This document shows positions 12,119 to 14,017 of a stretch of DNA of 14,017 nucleotides, piece after piece; the first letter of the stretch is position 1, and each line of letters opens with the position of its first letter. The stretch is taken from the NCBI GenBank assembly GCA_934553285.1, contig CAKTFD010000059.1, forward strand, positions 1 through 14,017, given 5' to 3'. The translations under genes were made by a program, and so were the position numbers. The notes under the pieces were generated by a model. The model saw only the letters and a list, made by a program, of their open reading frames with translations, did not search any database and was not told where the DNA came from. Source of the stretch: an uncultured Faecalibacterium sp. (lineage in GTDB: Bacteria; Bacillota; Clostridia; Oscillospirales; Ruminococcaceae).

Positions 12119-14017
12119 TTACTTCATCAGGCTGCACACGGCCTCGGCGTAAGCGGCGGGGTCGTCCACGGGCAGGCCCTCAATGAGCTGTGCCTGTGCG
12201 TACAGCAGGGCGCTGTACTTGTTCAGCTTTTCGGTATCGCCAGCCTCCTGCGCGGCCTTGAGGGCAGCAAACACAGGGTGGTTCACGTTCAGTTCCAGCA
12301 CCTTGTCGCTCTTCACACCCTCGCTGCCGGGCTGCTTGGCCAGCACCTTCTCCATCTCGATGGACAGCGGGCCGTCTGCACTCAGGCACACAGGGTGATC
12401 TTTCAGGCGGGTGGAGACCCGCACTTCCTTTACCTTGCCGCCCAGTGCGTCCTTCATGGCATCGAACAGTACCTTATTCTCTGCGGTGGCATCCTCGGCG
12501 GCCTTCTTTTCCTCCTCGGATTCCAGGCCCAGGTCGCCGCTGTTCACGTTCTTGAACTCCACGGTGCCGTCCTTGCCCTCAGCATCCTTGCGGGGGTAGC
12601 TGTGCAGGATCTGCAGGCAGAACTCGTCCACATCCTCGGTCAGCAGCAGCACATCAAAGCCCTTGTCCAGCACCAGTTCGGCAGCAGGCAGCTTGGCCAG
12701 GCGGTCGGTGGAGTCGCCGGCGGCAAAGTAGATATACTTCTGCTCTGCGGGCATCTTTTCCACATACTCCTGCAGGGTGATCATCTTCTGCTCCTTGGCA
12801 GACCAGAACAGCAGCAGGTCCCGCAGCAGTTCAGCGTGCATCCCGTAATCCGAGTAAGCGCCAAACTTGATCTGACGGCCAAATTCCTTCCAGAACTCCT
12901 CGTACTTTGCACGGTCATTGTTCAGCATGGCGTGCAGTTCGTTCTTGATCTTCTTCTCCAGTGCATTGTGGATCAGTTTCAGCTGGCTGTCCTTCTGCAG
13001 CATCTCGCGGCTGATATTCAGGCTCAGATCCTGGCTGTCCACGATGCCCTTGACAAAGCTGAAATAATCGGGCAGCAGGTCGGCACATTTTTCCATGATG
13101 AGCACGCCGGAGGCATACAGTGCCAGACCCTTTTCGTAGTCCTTGGTATAGAAGTCGTACGGGCGGTGGCTGGGTACGAACAGCAGGGCGTTGTAGTTGG
13201 CGGTGCCTTCGGTGCGGCTCACGATGACCCGGGCGGGGTCTGCATAATCGCCGAACTTATCTTTGTAGAAGGCGTTGTACTCTTCATCGGTCACTTCGCT
13301 CTTCTGCTTTTTCCAGATGGGGATCATGCTGTTCAGGGTCTCCAGCTCGGTGTAGCTCTCCCACTCCGGCTTGTAGTCCTCGGGCTTGGGGTCCGGTTCC
13401 GGCTTCTGGCGGCTCTTTTCGCGCTCCATCTGGATGGGGTAACGCACATAGTCGCTGTACTTCTTGATAATGGCCACGATGCCGTATTCATCCAGGAAGT
13501 TGTCGTACTTGTCCGTTTCGGTATCCGGCTTGATGTGCAGGATGATCTGGGTGCCAACGGTATCCTTCTCGGCGGGGGTCATCTCGTAACCGTCCACACC
13601 GGAGGACTCCCACTGCCATGCCGTATCCGCGCCGTAGGCCTTGGAGATGACGGTGACCTTATCGGCTACCATAAAGGCGGAGTAGAAGCCGACACCGAAC
13701 TGGCCGATGATGTCGATGTTCTCATCCTTGTTGTCCTTCTTAAAGTCCAGGGAGCCGGAGTGGGCGATGGTGCCCAGGTTCTCTTCCAGTTCCTCTTTGG
13801 TCATACCGATGCCGTTATCCTCCACGGTCAGGATGCGGTTTTCCTTATCGCGGGTGATGAGGATACGGAAATCGCTCTTGTTCATGCCCACAGCGGGGTC
13901 GGTCAGGCTCTTATAGTATAGTTTGTCGATGGCATCCGAAGCGTTGGAGATCAGCTCCCGCAGGAAAATTTCCTTGTTGGTGTAGATGGAGTTGATCATC
14001 ATATCCATCAGCTTTTT
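12119..14017 (-). CDS. htpG: HtpG, Hsp90-family chaperone (5' partial)
   Basis: This cytoplasmic ATP-dependent chaperone is open at the window edge: 632 residues are visible, starting KKLMDMMINSIYTNKEIF. Homologues normally have only about 10 residues before this point, so nearly the whole protein is present. The N-terminal GHKL ATPase pocket is intact: ELISNASDA (with the catalytic Glu and Mg-binding Asn), EDNGIGM, GTIAHSGS and the GQFGVGFYSAF lid hinge. The middle domain includes the ISREMLQ segment after DSQDLSLN, with the conserved arginine. The C-terminal dimerisation region ends with LYAQAQLIEGLPVDDPAAYAEAVCSLMK. There is no MEEVD tail, as expected in bacteria. Its promoter and any heat-shock operator (CIRCE, CtsR) would lie outside the window. 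A strong terminator follows. An internal ATG at 14008 is in frame but would delete the conserved start of the ATPase domain. Confidence 0.96.
   Translation of the reverse strand, partial: KKLMDMMINSIYTNKEIFLRELISNASDAIDKLYYKSLTDPAVGMNKSDFRILITRDKENRILTVEDNGIGMTKEELEENLGTIAHSGSLDFKKDNKDENIDIIGQFGVGFYSAFMVADKVTVISKAYGADTAWQWESSGVDGYEMTPAEKDTVGTQIILHIKPDTETDKYDNFLDEYGIVAIIKKYSDYVRYPIQMEREKSRQKPEPDPKPEDYKPEWESYTELETLNSMIPIWKKQKSEVTDEEYNAFYKDKFGDYADPARVIVSRTEGTANYNALLFVPSHRPYDFYTKDYEKGLALYASGVLIMEKCADLLPDYFSFVKGIVDSQDLSLNISREMLQKDSQLKLIHNALEKKIKNELHAMLNNDRAKYEEFWKEFGRQIKFGAYSDYGMHAELLRDLLLFWSAKEQKMITLQEYVEKMPAEQKYIYFAAGDSTDRLAKLPAAELVLDKGFDVLLLTEDVDEFCLQILHSYPRKDAEGKDGTVEFKNVNSGDLGLESEEEKKAAEDATAENKVLFDAMKDALGGKVKEVRVSTRLKDHPVCLSADGPLSIEMEKVLAKQPGSEGVKSDKVLELNVNHPVFAALKAAQEAGDTEKLNKYSALLYAQAQLIEGLPVDDPAAYAEAVCSLMK

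Noticed and set aside
12278..13921. A 547-codon open frame antisense to htpG
   Set aside because: Same antisense shadow effect; the translation is low-complexity in Leu, Val, His and Gln, while htpG is unmistakable.

Overview
The window looks like core chromosome of a GC-rich, low-GC-lineage-type Firmicute (class Clostridia). Faecalibacterium or a close Oscillospiraceae relative is my best guess. The reasons are the Firmicutes-type class III fructose-1,6-bisphosphatase, a WalJ/YycJ protein, a DnaD-like plus DnaI-like pair, AGGAGG-type ribosome binding sites throughout, and a strongly GC-biased third codon position. The genus is inferred from general resemblance, not from a search. I see no tRNA, rRNA, CRISPR array, insertion sequence, phage gene or att site, and no gene that looks disrupted.

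Layout. (1) Positions 1-2659 (+): the end of an ABC permease and its ATPase (TrpY/TrpZ-like family, 8-nt overlap), followed 12 nt later by a secreted GH3 beta-N-acetylhexosaminidase (NagZ-like), closed by a perfect terminator hairpin shared with the converging gene. (2) Positions 2722-4888 (-): a KDG-kinase-type PfkB sugar kinase with its own consensus promoter, and upstream of it a PflX-type radical SAM protein. (3) Positions 4889-5033: a compact divergent control region holding a 40-bp dyad with an extended -10 promoter on each arm, one firing left into pflX and one right into fbp. (4) Positions 5034-9477 (+): fbp, murA and walJ, each separated by regulatory DNA rather than tightly packed. 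(5) Positions 9647-11936 (-): an operon of an unrecognised 122-aa protein, a DnaD-like primosome protein with two DDBH2-type repeats, and a DnaI/DnaC-like helicase loader. (6) Positions 12119-14017 (-): htpG, lacking only its first codons at the window edge, ending in a strong terminator.

Functionally the window mixes envelope work (MurA for peptidoglycan precursor synthesis, NagZ for wall turnover, WalJ), central carbon metabolism (Fbp for gluconeogenesis, KdgK for the KDG/Entner-Doudoroff-type branch, a PFL-activase-like protein), replication restart or initiation (DnaD-like, DnaI-like) and protein folding (HtpG).

The genes are mostly ordinary. The notable material is non-coding. Four separately promoted leaders (kdgK, fbp, murA and the 122-aa ORF) each carry a hairpin ending 3-8 nt upstream of the Shine-Dalgarno sequence. 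The fbp/pflX promoters are arranged symmetrically on one dyad. walJ lies directly behind an apparent terminator with no room for a promoter of its own. I found no convincing new multi-gene system.
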